Under the pieces are notes generated by a model. It was not told where the DNA came from, did no database searches, and saw nothing but the letters and a program-made list of their open reading frames with translations. A stretch of 42,324 bases of DNA from Mesorhizobium xinjiangense. Lineage in GTDB: Bacteria > Pseudomonadota > Alphaproteobacteria > Rhizobiales > Rhizobiaceae. Location of the stretch: assembly GCF_009749525.1 (NCBI RefSeq), contig NZ_WOAC01000033.1, positions 1 to 42,324 on the forward strand. The letters are read 5' to 3'. The translations under genes and the position numbers were made by a program. Of the stretch, positions 31,972 to 41,605 are shown piece by piece (position 1 is the stretch's first letter; each line of letters begins with the position of its first letter).

Positions 31972-32967
31972 TCAGCGGCTGCCGGTAAAGCGATGCGCAA
32001 GCATTGCGATGATGATGATCGCGCCCTGTACCGCGCCCACGAGATATTCGGAGACCATGTCCGACAGGACCATGACGTTCGCGATGATCTCGAGAATGAG
32101 TGCTCCGGCGACGGTGCCCCAGATCCGTCCTCTGCCGCCCCGCAGCAGTGTGCCGCCGATCACCACCGCAGTGATGACCTGAAGCTCCCACAGCTGGCCG
32201 GTCGTCGGAGTTGCGGCGCCAAGACGCGGCACGTAGCAGATCGCCGCGACGGCGACGCAAAGGCCCTGAATCACATAGGCGGCGGCACGAACCCGGCCGA
32301 CATTGACACCTGAAAAACGTGCAACCTCGGCGTTGGACCCGACCGATGTCAGCCGACGGCCGTACTTGGTGCGATAGAGCAGGAAGGCGCCGAGCAGGAC
32401 GACGGCGAGCGTGATGAGCACAGGATAGGGAACGCCCAGGAAATCACCGAAATAGACCGGGCGATAAGCCTCGCGCAGGCTGCGGTCGATGGGCAGCGAA
32501 CCACCATCGGTCATGAAGGTGATGAAGGCCCGGAATATGCCCATGGTGCCGAGCGTGACGATGAACGGCTCAATTCGCCCCACTGTAATTATCAGTCCGT
32601 TGAAGAGGCCGCAGAGCGCCCCGACCACCAGCGCCACACCGGCACCCATGACGATCGCCCAACCGCCATAGGCCGGCGCCAGTCCGTTCATGGTCATGAT
32701 CATGATGCCCGTGACGAAGGCCATCATCGATCCCACCGAAAGGTCGAGGCCGCCCGACGAGATCACGAAGGTCGCGCCGACCGCGATGATGGCAATGAAG
32801 GCACTGCGCGTGATGACGTTGATGAGATTGGCCGTCGACGCGAAATTGGAGTTGATGAGAACGCCAAGGAACACGATCACCCCCAGCGCGATGAAGGGGG
32901 CAAGATCGGCCCATCGGATTCGCCTTCCTTCGTCAGCGGTCGCGACAGTTGCGGTCGCTGTAGTCAT
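31972..32967 (-). CDS. Ribose-type ABC transporter permease (CUT2)
   Basis: This 331-residue, very hydrophobic permease of the RbsC family shows about eight to ten membrane segments and the family motif AFIAIIAVGATFVISSGGLDLSVGS (about residues 55-80). It also has FNGLIITVGRIEPFIVTLGTMGI and SNAEVARFSGVNVGRVR, with a conserved Gly in the latter. It overlaps the ATPase stop by ATGA and precedes the binding-protein gene by 45 bases. Confidence 0.92.
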   Translation of the reverse strand: MTTATATVATADEGRRIRWADLAPFIALGVIVFLGVLINSNFASTANLINVITRSAFIAIIAVGATFVISSGGLDLSVGSMMAFVTGIMIMTMNGLAPAYGGWAIVMGAGVALVVGALCGLFNGLIITVGRIEPFIVTLGTMGIFRAFITFMTDGGSLPIDRSLREAYRPVYFGDFLGVPYPVLITLAVVLLGAFLLYRTKYGRRLTSVGSNAEVARFSGVNVGRVRAAAYVIQGLCVAVAAICYVPRLGAATPTTGQLWELQVITAVVIGGTLLRGGRGRIWGTVAGALILEIIANVMVLSDMVSEYLVGAVQGAIIIIAMLAHRFTGSR

Positions 32968-34523
32968 GCGGTGCCTCCCGTGTGTTGTCCCGTGCCGGAC
33001 GTGGCTGCGTAGACAACGTTCTCCTCATTGATCTCTTCGCCCAAGAGCTCTGCCACGATCCTCCCGGCACGCATGACCAGAATCCGGTCGGCGAGGCCGA
33101 CGAGTTCCTGCATTTCCGACGAGATGACGATGCAGGCCCTGCCGGACCGCACCATTGCGTCGATGAACTCGTAGATCTGGCTCTTGTTGCCGATATCGAT
33201 GCCGCGCGTCGGCTCGTCGATGATGACGACAGAGGGATCGGTCATCATCACCTTGGCGAGAAGCAGCTTCTGCTGGTTTCCTCCCGAGAGCTTGCCCGCT
33301 TCGAGGGTCAACGAACGCACGCGGATATCGTAGTCGGCGACGGCCTTGCGCAATGCCGCCATCTCGGCGCCCCGGCCGAGGACCGTGCCCGGGTTGACGA
33401 TCTCCAGGGCTTGCAGGGTCAGGTTCGGCGCGAGCTTCTCGTCGAGCAGCAGCCCTTTGCCCTTTCTGTCTTCGGTCAGGTAGACGAGCCCGGCCTCCAT
33501 CATCGAACCGACGGAACGATGGGCGATCTCGCTGCCGTTCACCACGACGCTTGCCGCCTGCGACGGCCGCAGGCCCATCAAGCCCTCAATCAGTTCCGTT
33601 CGGCCGGAACCGATCATGCCGCCAAGACCGAGCACCTCGCCGGGCCGCACGTCGAACGAGGCCTTCTGCGCTCCGTGATCGACCTCCAGACCGGAGACCG
33701 AAAGCAAAGGCTCGTGCGTGGTTGCAGGACGCTTGTGCGGGTAGAGCATGTCGAGCTCTCGCCCGACCATCAATTCCGCCATCTGACGCTGAGTGAGCTC
33801 GGCCGCCGGCCAGGTGCCGATCATCCGCCCGTCACGCAGCACCGTGACCCGGTCGGCGAGTTCCTGGACCTCGTCGAGACGATGGGAAATGTAGAGCACC
33901 GCGACGCCATGCTCGCGAAGACCGCGCACGATGTCGAGCAATGCGGCGACCTCATCATTGGCCAAGACCGCGGTTGGCTCATCAAAGATGACGACCTTGC
34001 GCTCGTCGAGGAGCGCACGTGCGATCTGCACCAGCTGCCGCTGCGCCAGCGGCAGGTCGCTGACACGGTCCCGCGGCCGAGCGGCGGACCCGATCCGGGC
34101 AAGCAGTTCTGCGGCCCGCCGATCCATCGCCCGGTCGTCCACCATGAATCCGCGCCGGATTTCGCGACCGAGAAACAGGTTCTGCGCCACGGTGAGGTCA
34201 GGCGCCAGGAGGATCTCCTGGTGGACGAGAACAATACCGTGTTTCTCCGCCTCGACCGCGTTGGCAAATGAAACCGCCCGTCCGTCCATCGCGATGTGCC
34301 CGGCCGTAGGCGAGGCATGACCCGACAAAAGCTTCATGAGCGTTGATTTGCCCGCGCCGTTCTCGCCGATGATCGCATGCACCTCGCCGGCATGAATATC
34401 GAGCGTCACGTCGGACAGGACCGTGATCTGGCCGTAGGACTTGCCCAGCCCATCCGCGCGCAGGGACGCGAAGGCCGGCACGGATGATGCTCCTGCCGCG
34501 GTCAATTTCGAAACCATGTTCAT
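32964..34523 (-). CDS. Ribose-type ABC transporter ATPase with two nucleotide-binding domains
   Basis: This 519-residue RbsA/XylG-type ATPase has two tandem domains. The first has Walker A GENGAGKST (about residue 57), LPLAQRQLVQIARALL and VVIFDEPTAVLAN. The second has a degenerate Walker A (GSGRTELIEG), LSGGNQQKLLLAKVM and VVIIDEPTRGIDIGNK. This split between a canonical and a degenerate half is normal for the family. It overlaps the GntR stop (ATGA) and the permease start, giving a tightly coupled operon. Confidence 0.93.
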   Translation of the reverse strand: MNMVSKLTAAGASSVPAFASLRADGLGKSYGQITVLSDVTLDIHAGEVHAIIGENGAGKSTLMKLLSGHASPTAGHIAMDGRAVSFANAVEAEKHGIVLVHQEILLAPDLTVAQNLFLGREIRRGFMVDDRAMDRRAAELLARIGSAARPRDRVSDLPLAQRQLVQIARALLDERKVVIFDEPTAVLANDEVAALLDIVRGLREHGVAVLYISHRLDEVQELADRVTVLRDGRMIGTWPAAELTQRQMAELMVGRELDMLYPHKRPATTHEPLLSVSGLEVDHGAQKASFDVRPGEVLGLGGMIGSGRTELIEGLMGLRPSQAASVVVNGSEIAHRSVGSMMEAGLVYLTEDRKGKGLLLDEKLAPNLTLQALEIVNPGTVLGRGAEMAALRKAVADYDIRVRSLTLEAGKLSGGNQQKLLLAKVMMTDPSVVIIDEPTRGIDIGNKSQIYEFIDAMVRSGRACIVISSEMQELVGLADRILVMRAGRIVAELLGEEINEENVVYAATSGTGQHTGGTA

Positions 34524-35206
34524 TCGAATGCCGATAGCAACCGATCGCGCGAACGCTCGATGTGTTCTTGCATCGCCTTATAGGCCGCATCCGAATCCCC
34601 TGCCCGGAATGCGGCAAGCAGATTCTCGTGCTCCTGCAGCGCCTCCTGCGTCACGCGGGTGTGGAACATCAGCCGGAAGATGTGGAGATGCACATGCTGG
34701 TTGAACAGCGTGTTACGGATCACCTCATTGCCGGCGATCTTCATGATGTCGTCGTGAAAATGGGCATCAGCTCGCGCAAAGCGGGAGTAACGCGTATTCC
34801 GGTCCACGGGCGCTTCGCCATGCTCCATATCGGCGGCCGAGCTCTCCAAAAGCGTCAAAGCCTCGGGCGTCATGTTGTGCATGGCCAGTCGTGCGGCCTC
34901 CGGCTCCAGAAGCAGGCGGAAGGCGTAGAGATCCTCGAACTGCTTGCGTGTCCATTGCGGCGCGGCACTGTATCCGACCAGGTGCTCCTTTCGCACCAAT
35001 CCTTCACGCTCAAGCCAACCGAGCGCCTCGCGGACCGGCGTCTGCGACACGCCAAGCTCACGCGCAAGCGCGTCGATGGGTATGCGCGCGCCCGGAGCAA
35101 TCTCGAGCGCCATAAGCCTGTGATAGATGTTGTCATACACACCATCCACCACGCTGCTCGACCTGAGACCCACTGGCTTGCCCTGCCGCTCGGCCGCAAA
35201 TGACAT
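34520..35206 (-). CDS. GntR-family regulator with FCD domain (second)
   Basis: This 228-residue regulator starts at ATG 35206, 7 bases after GGGAGGG. It has a winged helix (YHRLMALEIAPGARIPIDAL, then VSQTPVREALGWLEREGLV) and an FCD-type helical domain with His ligands in DAHFHDDIMKI, QEHENLLAAFRAGD and MQEHIERSRDR. It heads the ribose-type ABC operon and is divergent from the oxidoreductase operon at 35313. The 100-base gap holds a long inverted repeat (35261-35300) that is its probable operator, different from TGGTNNNACCA. Confidence 0.9.
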   Translation of the reverse strand: MSFAAERQGKPVGLRSSSVVDGVYDNIYHRLMALEIAPGARIPIDALARELGVSQTPVREALGWLEREGLVRKEHLVGYSAAPQWTRKQFEDLYAFRLLLEPEAARLAMHNMTPEALTLLESSAADMEHGEAPVDRNTRYSRFARADAHFHDDIMKIAGNEVIRNTLFNQHVHLHIFRLMFHTRVTQEALQEHENLLAAFRAGDSDAAYKAMQEHIERSRDRLLSAFE

Positions 35207-35260
35207 GTTTGGCCCTCCCAGAAAGTCCTTGTTGACACCGAGAATTGTGTTGCAGATAAG

Positions 35261-35300
35261 ATATCAGATGTCAAATATAATATCATATACGATCTGATAT
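35261..35300. promoter_or_regulatory. Inverted repeat between divergent GntR/ABC and oxidoreductase operons
   Basis: ATATCAGAT (35261-35269) and its exact complement ATCTGATAT (35292-35300) flank a very AT-rich core. The right arm ends just before the ribosome site of the gene starting at 35313. It is probably the operator of the second GntR protein for both directions. Confidence 0.6.
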
Positions 35301-35312
35301 AGGATTTTTGAG

Positions 35313-36317
35313 ATGAGATTTCCCGCCGGCCAACTCCGGCAAGTGGCAGTTGCAGCGCTGGAAAGGCACGGCGCACCGCCCGACAAGGCGCAGCTCCAGG
35401 CCGACATCCTGATCGAGGCCGAATTGCGCGGCCTGCCCTCACACGGACTGCAGCGGCTGCCGCGCCTGCTGGCGCGAATCGACAGGGGGCTCGCCGACCC
35501 GCACGCCAGCGGTACGGCGACCTGGAGCAGGAAGTCCTTTCTGTCCGTGGACGGTCAGGGCGGTCTCGGCCCCGTCGTCCTGATGGCGGCAATGCGCAAG
35601 CTCGAAAGTGCGGCCGCCATTGGCGGCATCGCCGCTGCCGCGGTTCGCAACGCCAACCATATCGGCATGCTCGCCTACTATGCCGAGGCGGCGGCGCGTG
35701 CCGGCCTGATCGGGATCGTCGCTTCGACGAGCGAGGCTTTGGTCCATCCGCACGGCGGCACGCAGGCTATGCTCGGAACCAATCCGATGGCCGTCGGCAT
35801 TCCGACCGATAGCGAACCGTTCGTCCTCGACCTCGCCACCAGCATCGTATCGATGGGAAAGATCCACAATCACGCGTTGCGCGGCGAACCAATCCCTGCC
35901 GGCTGGGCCGTGGATGCCGCCGGCCGTTCGACAACCGACCCGGAGGCCGCAAAAGGCGGCGCGATTGCCCCCTTCGGCGGCGCCAAGGGGTACGGCCTGG
36001 GCCTCGGCATCGAGCTTCTGGTGGCGGCCCTGGCCGGCTCCGGCCTCGCGCCTGAGGTGCGCGGCACCCTGGACGACACACACCCGGCAAACAAGGGCGA
36101 CCTGCTGATCCTCATCGACCCCGCAGCTGGGGCGGGCGATGCCGCGACACTCGGCGCGTATCTCGATGCTTTGCGTTCATCCGGCCCAGCCGATCCGAAC
36201 CGGCCCGTGGCCATACCCGGTGACGGCTCGCGGGCGAGGCGCGGCAGGGGACTGTCCTCGGGCGTCGATGTCCCCGACGCACTCTTCGACACTCTCTCGG
36301 CTCTAGCAGCCGCCTGA
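35313..36317 (+). CDS. Ldh-family NAD(P)-dependent oxidoreductase (malate/lactate type)
   Basis: This 334-residue member of the Ldh family (YlbC/YiaK/malate dehydrogenase type, unrelated to classical LDH) has SHGLQRLPRLLARIDRGLA, RNANHIGMLAYYAEAA with the conserved catalytic His, LGTNPMAVGIPT, LDLATSIVSMGKI and GAKGYGLGLGIELL. The family oxidises or reduces 2-hydroxy/2-keto acids and some sugar acids. The usual Lys-Gly-x-Gly-L of the coenzyme site is present. It is the first gene of the divergent operon and probably the first oxidation step or an acid dehydrogenase. Confidence 0.88.
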   Translation: MRFPAGQLRQVAVAALERHGAPPDKAQLQADILIEAELRGLPSHGLQRLPRLLARIDRGLADPHASGTATWSRKSFLSVDGQGGLGPVVLMAAMRKLESAAAIGGIAAAAVRNANHIGMLAYYAEAAARAGLIGIVASTSEALVHPHGGTQAMLGTNPMAVGIPTDSEPFVLDLATSIVSMGKIHNHALRGEPIPAGWAVDAAGRSTTDPEAAKGGAIAPFGGAKGYGLGLGIELLVAALAGSGLAPEVRGTLDDTHPANKGDLLILIDPAAGAGDAATLGAYLDALRSSGPADPNRPVAIPGDGSRARRGRGLSSGVDVPDALFDTLSALAAA

Positions 36318-36344
36318 TCTCATTTGTGGAAGGAAAACAAAGGA

Positions 36345-37544
36345 ATGAACCTATTCGGCACCATCAGGGCCCCGCGGGAACTGATCTTCGGATACGACCA
36401 GCGCAACTCCCTGGGCCGTGTCGCCAGTAAGCTCGGGCGTCGGGCGCTGGTCGTCACGGATGCACGGCTGACCTCGGACCTGCATTTTCTGGCGATGATG
36501 AACCAGCTGGAGGCAGCGGGTGTTGGCTTGCGGATCGATGGCTCGACGCTGCCGGACGTTCCGGTCGAGTCGGCCATCGCCTGTGCTGTGGCGGCACGCG
36601 ATTTCGCTCCCGATCTCGTTGTCGGCATCGGAGGCGGCTCCTGCCTCGACATGGCGAAATGCGTCGCTGTTCTGCTCACCCACGGAGGAAATCCGCGAGA
36701 CTACTACGGTGAGCACAACGTGCCCGGCCCGGTCATGCCAATCATCGCCATTCCGACGACGGCGGGTACAGGCTCGGAGGTGACGCCGGTTGCGGTGCTT
36801 TCAGATGCCGAACGCAACCTCAAGGTGGGCATCTCAAGCCCGCACATCATCCCGACAGCATCGATATGCGATCCCGAACTCACCCTCACCTGTCCACCAA
36901 GCCTGACCGCGATTGCCGGTGCGGATGCGCTGACACATGCGATCGAGGCATTTACCGCCATACGGCGCGAGCCGCTGCCGGGCCTCGCACAGGAACGCGT
37001 TTTCGTCGGCAAGAACGTCTTTTCGGATCACTTTGCGCTGCGGGCCATATCGCTTCTTTGGCAAGGGCTTGAAGCTGCCTGCATGAACGGCGCCGACACC
37101 GCCGCCCGCGAGAAGGTGATGATGGGCGCCACGCTGGCCGGACTTTCCTTCGGCGTGGCCGGCACCGCCGCCGCGCATGCCATCCAGTATCCGGTCGGCG
37201 CGCTCACCCAGACGGCCCACGGAGCGGGGGTCGCCTGCCTGATGCCGTACGTCATGAGCTGGAACAAGCCGGAAATCATGAAAGAACTCGGCGAAATCGC
37301 CAATGCGGCAGGCCTTGGCAGCGCAGACGAGGTGATTCCGGCCATCGCCAGTCTTTTTGCCCGCATTGGCATACCATCGACATTGCGCGAACTCGGTCTC
37401 CAGGACGACCGCCTCGACTGGGTGGCCGAGCAAAGCTGCGGCATTTCCAGGCTGATCGAGAACAACCCACGCCCCCTGGCCTTGCCCGACATGCGCAGGC
37501 TGGTTGCCGCGGCCCATAGCGGCGACACCTCACTGCTCGACTGA
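36345..37544 (+). CDS. Iron-containing alcohol dehydrogenase
   Basis: This 399-residue protein is read from ATG 36345 (AAAGGA just ahead; the frame extends to 36324). It belongs to the group III Fe-dependent ADH family. The NAD-binding site is VVGIGGGSCLDMAKC, then IPTTAGTGSEVT. Metal ligands are the Asp and His of ADALTHAIEAF, the His of AHAIQYPVGA and the His of QTAHGAGVAC. It probably oxidises a small primary alcohol, such as 4-hydroxybutyrate or a diol, to the aldehyde handled by the next gene, 20 bases downstream. Confidence 0.9.
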   Translation: MNLFGTIRAPRELIFGYDQRNSLGRVASKLGRRALVVTDARLTSDLHFLAMMNQLEAAGVGLRIDGSTLPDVPVESAIACAVAARDFAPDLVVGIGGGSCLDMAKCVAVLLTHGGNPRDYYGEHNVPGPVMPIIAIPTTAGTGSEVTPVAVLSDAERNLKVGISSPHIIPTASICDPELTLTCPPSLTAIAGADALTHAIEAFTAIRREPLPGLAQERVFVGKNVFSDHFALRAISLLWQGLEAACMNGADTAAREKVMMGATLAGLSFGVAGTAAAHAIQYPVGALTQTAHGAGVACLMPYVMSWNKPEIMKELGEIANAAGLGSADEVIPAIASLFARIGIPSTLRELGLQDDRLDWVAEQSCGISRLIENNPRPLALPDMRRLVAAAHSGDTSLLD

Positions 37545-37564
37545 CATTCAGAGGAACATCGACA

Positions 37565-39028
37565 ATGACCCTCCACACCAAGATCTCCGGTTTCGCCGAC
37601 CCTTCCCTCCATGCGCACGGTCTCTATATCGGCGGACGATGGGAGAAGGGCTCGGGCATCCCCGTATTCGATCCATCGACCGGCAACGTGCTCGCCGAAG
37701 TCCCCGACGCTACGGTCGACGATGCGATGCGCGCCGTCGATGCCGCCGAGGCAGCCGCGCAGACATGGCGAGCGACGCCCGCGCGCCAGCGCTCGGAGGT
37801 CCTGCGCAACTGGTTCGCCCTGATGAGCGACCATGCAGAGGAACTGGCGGTTCTGATCGCACTGGAAAACGGCAAGGCTCTGCCCGACGCCCGCGGCGAG
37901 GTGGCCTATGCCGCGGAGTTCTTCCGCTGGTATGCCGAGGAAGCCACCCGCATACCCGGCGAGTTCCGGCACACCCCGTCCGGTTCGCACAACATTCTGG
38001 TCGATCACGAACCCATCGGCATCTCGGTGCTGATCACCCCGTGGAATTTCCCCGCAGCCATGGCGACACGCAAGATCGGCCCGGCTCTCGCCGCCGGCTG
38101 CACGGTCATCCTCAAGCCTGCATCAGAAACGCCGCTCACCGCCTATGCCATGGCACGGCTGGGTGAACAGGCCGGCGTACCGGCAGGCGTGGTCAACGTG
38201 CTGACCACCAAGGATCCGGGCGCAGTCACCAATGCGATGCTCGCCGATCCGCGCATACGCAAGCTTTCCTTCACCGGCTCGACCGGCGTCGGACGCCTTC
38301 TTCTGGCCGAAGCGGCGAAGTCGGTCGTGAGCTGCTCGATGGAACTGGGCGGCAACGCACCATTCGTCGTCTTTGATGACGCCGATCTCGACGCCGCGCT
38401 CGACGGTGCGATGATCGCCAAGATGCGCAATGCCGGCGAGGCATGCACCGCCGCGAACCGGTTCTACGTCCAGAGCGGCATCCATGACGCCTTCGTCGAG
38501 GGTCTGACGAAGCGCATGGCGGCGCTGACGATCGGTGCCGGTTACGACCCCGCCACCCAGTGCGGCCCGATGATCACGAAAAAGGCCGTTCAGAAGATCG
38601 ACCACCTCGTCTCCGAGGCGATCAAGCACGGTGCCCGTGCCACGACAGGCGGCACACCCCTGCCCGGCAACGGCTATTTCTACCCGCCGACCGTACTCGA
38701 GAACGCCCCCGTCGATGCAGCCATAGCTCACGAGGAAATCTTCGGTCCCGTGGCGCCGGTCTATCGCTTCGAGACCGAGGAACAGGCGATCGAGCTCGCC
38801 AACAACACGGAATATGGCCTGGCCGCCTACGTCTACACTCGGGATTTGAAACGCGCCATGCGTGTCGGCAAGGGCATCGAGACCGGCATGCTCGGCATCA
38901 ATCGCGGCCTGATGTCCGACCCGGCTGCGCCATTCGGAGGCGTCAAGCAGAGCGGCCTTGGACGAGAGGGCGGCGTCACCGGCATACTGGAATTCATGGA
39001 AGCCAAATATTATGCCGTTGAGTTCTGA
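37565..39028 (+). CDS. NAD(P)-dependent aldehyde dehydrogenase, succinate-semialdehyde dehydrogenase-like
   Basis: This 487-residue ALDH shows the family signature PWNFPAAMATRKIGPALAAGC, the Rossmann FTGSTGVGRLL, catalytic Glu in MELGGNAPF and catalytic Cys in RNAGEACTAANRFYV, followed by EIFGPVAPVYRF. NAGEACTAANRFYV is typical of GabD-like succinate-semialdehyde dehydrogenases, though related enzymes use other aldehydes. AGGAACATCGACA precedes the ATG. With the Fe-ADH just upstream this gives alcohol to aldehyde to acid, for example 4-hydroxybutyrate to succinate, as inference. Confidence 0.92.
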   Translation: MTLHTKISGFADPSLHAHGLYIGGRWEKGSGIPVFDPSTGNVLAEVPDATVDDAMRAVDAAEAAAQTWRATPARQRSEVLRNWFALMSDHAEELAVLIALENGKALPDARGEVAYAAEFFRWYAEEATRIPGEFRHTPSGSHNILVDHEPIGISVLITPWNFPAAMATRKIGPALAAGCTVILKPASETPLTAYAMARLGEQAGVPAGVVNVLTTKDPGAVTNAMLADPRIRKLSFTGSTGVGRLLLAEAAKSVVSCSMELGGNAPFVVFDDADLDAALDGAMIAKMRNAGEACTAANRFYVQSGIHDAFVEGLTKRMAALTIGAGYDPATQCGPMITKKAVQKIDHLVSEAIKHGARATTGGTPLPGNGYFYPPTVLENAPVDAAIAHEEIFGPVAPVYRFETEEQAIELANNTEYGLAAYVYTRDLKRAMRVGKGIETGMLGINRGLMSDPAAPFGGVKQSGLGREGGVTGILEFMEAKYYAVEF

Positions 39029-39046
39029 GACCCGGGGGAGAATCGA

Positions 39047-39886
39047 ATGGCTGGCAAAGACCTCTATCTCATCCGCGATTTTGTGCCGGACTTCGATGCC
39101 ATTGCGGCTGAGTTTGCGGCACGCAGCCGCGAGTTTTCGGCACGCGCAAGGATGTGCACCGACATTGCCTATGGCGCGCGGCCGCGCGAGACGCTGGACA
39201 TCATCATGCCCGACGATGCGGTCAAGGATGCGCCTCTGCACGTCTTCGTGCATGGCGGCTACTGGCGCTCCGGTGAAAAGGCGGATTATCGCTTCGTCGC
39301 CAGTCCGGTGCTGGCCGCCGGTGGCATTGCCGCTCTGGTGGAATACGACCTGATGCCCGGCCAGCGGCTGCCGGTCCTGGTCGATCAGGTCCGGCGCGCG
39401 GTGCTGTGGCTGCAGGAACACGCCGCCAGTTTCGGCGCCGACCCCTCGCGCATATCCGTCAGCGGCCACTCTGCCGGCGCGCATCTGGCCTCATATCTTG
39501 CGGCAAGCGCTCCGGGAGAGGCGGGCGCCGCGGTCTTGCCAGCTCTCAAGGACATGCTGCTGTTGAGCGGCATATACGATCTGTCGGGCATTCCCGACAG
39601 CTTTCTGCGCCACGAAGCCGAAATGACCCACGCGGAAGCCGCCGCGTGGTCGCCCCTTGCCTCTACGCATCATGCCGGTCCACGCCGCACACTTACTTAT
39701 GGAACTGACGAAACAGCGCCTTTCCATGAGCAGGCGCAAAGCCTTCACGCCAAGCTTGGAGACGAAGGACTTGAGACCGAACTGCTGCCTCTGCCGGCAC
39801 TCAACCACATGAGCGTGGTGCTCGATTTGGGCAATGTGGACGGCCGGCTCGGACGGCGGATAGCCGACATGGTGGCAGCGGACTGA
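39047..39886 (+). CDS. Alpha/beta hydrolase (kynurenine formamidase/BD-FAE-like)
   Basis: This 279-residue hydrolase has the HGGYW oxyanion motif (HVFVHGGYWRSGEK), a nucleophile elbow ISVSGHSAGAHLA with Ser near residue 143, an Asp after TYGTDET and a His in LNHMSVV near the C-terminus. This fits the arylformamidase/carbohydrate esterase-like group. GGGGGAG is just before ATG. It ends the operon 35313-39886 and could release the alcohol or acid from an ester precursor. The next gene is convergent. Confidence 0.88.
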   Translation: MAGKDLYLIRDFVPDFDAIAAEFAARSREFSARARMCTDIAYGARPRETLDIIMPDDAVKDAPLHVFVHGGYWRSGEKADYRFVASPVLAAGGIAALVEYDLMPGQRLPVLVDQVRRAVLWLQEHAASFGADPSRISVSGHSAGAHLASYLAASAPGEAGAAVLPALKDMLLLSGIYDLSGIPDSFLRHEAEMTHAEAAAWSPLASTHHAGPRRTLTYGTDETAPFHEQAQSLHAKLGDEGLETELLPLPALNHMSVVLDLGNVDGRLGRRIADMVAAD

Positions 39887-39937
39887 CGCATCTCCGAGGC
39901 GTCTATCCGGTGACGTTGCGCCTTATGAACAGCGAGT

Positions 39938-41335
39938 CTATCGCGGATCGGGTGCGCCCCAGCCGCCACCATTGGCAGTCCGCACGACGATCTCGTCGCC
40001 TGGCGCGATGACGAGGCCGCTGACGAAGGCATGGTTCTCCACCCGGCCGTCCACCCGCCGCACCGATAGCGAATTGGTGCCGCCTGGGCGTCCCCCTTCC
40101 AGCGACCAGACCGGCTGCTTGTTGCGGCTGTAGCCGGCCGAAACGACCGGGTTTCCGCGCGGGCGATAGCTGACCGACAGGCCCTTGCCGCCGCTGTGCC
40201 TGCCCCTGCCCTCCTCGGCCTCGTTAAGGCGTTTGTAGGTGACGTCGATGCCGTAGCGCGCCTCGCAGATCTCCACGGGGCAGTTGAATGTCTCGCCGTG
40301 GCTGGCCGAATACATCGCATCGAGGCCGTCGCGCTCGGCGGTCGCTCCCCAGCCGCCCATCTGCGGCTCGACCATGGTGAATGCGCGCCCGGTGTCGGGA
40401 TGCCGTCCGGCAATGACGGTGCCGCAAATGGAGGCGAAGTGGCCGGCAGGCAGGCGCTCGGGCATCGCCCGTGCCATGCATTGCCACAGCATGTCGTAGA
40501 GCCTGATGCGCGTCTCGAAATAGTAGCCGTGCGGCGCCGTGCCGGTGGCGTGAAAGACCGAGCCCGGCTCGGTGATCACCTCCAGGGCACGGAAGGAGCC
40601 GGCATTGGCGAACAATGTCGGGTCGGTCAGCGCCTTGAAGATCATCTGGGCCGAGATCACGGCCCCGTCGCGGCTCGTATTGTAGGGCGCGGCGCGCTGC
40701 TCGCAATTGCCCGTGAGGTCGACGACGAAACGGTCGTCGCTCATTGTGATGGCGGCTTTCCAGACGGCGCCGTCGTCCTGTTCCTCCTCGATGCGGTAGG
40801 TGCCGTTGGGCAGGGTTGCCAGGCCGGCGCGGCCGCGCCGCTCGCCTTCCTCGAACAGGTCCGCGAGCGCCGCCCGGTAGGCTTCGAGGCCGTAGGTCTC
40901 GACGAGCTGGACGATGCGTGTCTGCGCCTTGCGGCTCGCCGCCACCTGCGCCCACAGATCGCCGCGGACGAAATCCGGCAGGCGCGAATTCGCCGCGATG
41001 ATGTCGAAGACGGATGCCAGGGGCTCGCCGCCCTCGAACAGCTTGACGGCGGGCAGCCTGAGACCCTCCTGGAAGATCTCGCTGACATCGACCGCCATCG
41101 AACCGGGGGTCCGGCCGCCGACATCGTTCCAGTGGGCGATGGAGGCGGTCCAGGCGACCAGTTCGCCTTCGACAAAGACCGGAAGGGCGATGACGACGTC
41201 GTTCAAATGGGTGACGCCGCCGTAATAGGGGTCGTTGGTGATGTAGCAGTCGCCCGGCCGGATCGCCTCGGCACCGTTCAGTTCGATGATGCACTTGACC
41301 GCCTTGTCGAGCACGCCGACGAAGGTGGGGATGGA
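39938..41335 (-). pseudogene. hyuB: Hydantoinase B/oxoprolinase-like protein, N-terminus deleted
   Basis: The recognisable protein starts at about IPTFVGVLDKAVK and runs some 465 residues: GDCYITNDPYYGGVTHLNDVV, HWNDVGG, VETYGLEAYRAALADLFEEGE, NTSRDGAV and GETFNCPVEICEARYGIDV, ending GGGWGAPDPR. These are hallmarks of HyuB-type proteins, but the first 75 or so residues of the family are missing. The ORF continues upstream only through bases that encode, in another frame, the start of an M24 peptidase (41331-41457). The gene was therefore joined to a foreign 5' end by a deletion and cannot be translated from its own start. Confidence 0.8.
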
Positions 41336-41457
41336 TGCGGGTGAAAGCCGACGAGCCAGTCCATATGCGATCCCGGCGCGAGGGCGACGAGGTCGGCGCC
41401 ATGCGCCTTCATGGCGGCGCGCAGGCGGGAGAAGCGGTCGGCGGTCTGGTTGCTCAT
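41331..41457 (-). pseudogene. 5' stub of a second M24 Xaa-Pro peptidase gene
   Basis: From ATG 41457 (AAGGAA 10 bases ahead) the frame reads MSNQTADRFSRLRAAMKAH, GADLVALAPGSHMDWLVGFH, then PHP. This is a typical creatinase-domain start of M24 proteins, but after about 42 codons it runs into hydantoinase-B sequence in another frame near 41331-41341. It is not the same sequence as the intact M24 gene at 28882-30072. Confidence 0.7.
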
Positions 41458-41502
41458 GGTTCTTGCGTTCCTTGGATTGAATGTCAGCTGAATTCACGCC
41501 GC

Positions 41503-41605
41503 TTAGCCGGTGTGCCCGTAAACCGCGCGGGCCCGCTCGCGCGTGATCAGCCCATTCCTGATGTCTTCTTCCACGGCGGCCTTGTCGCGCTCCTTCGGAT
41601 CCGAA
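41503..41605 (-). pseudogene. 3' fragment of another hydantoinase B gene
   Basis: The frame reads DPKERDKAAVEEDIRNGLIT and RERARAVYG and stops at 41503-41505. This is the usual C-terminal sequence of HyuB-type proteins, but only about 35 codons remain. Upstream it joins a DUF1254 gene start. It lies 46 bases ahead of the M24 stub, which may be its normal neighbour. Confidence 0.6.

Noticed and set aside
38123-39484. A 453-codon minus-strand frame opposite the aldehyde dehydrogenase and hydrolase genes
   Set aside because: It spans two real genes on the other strand and has no recognisable motif.
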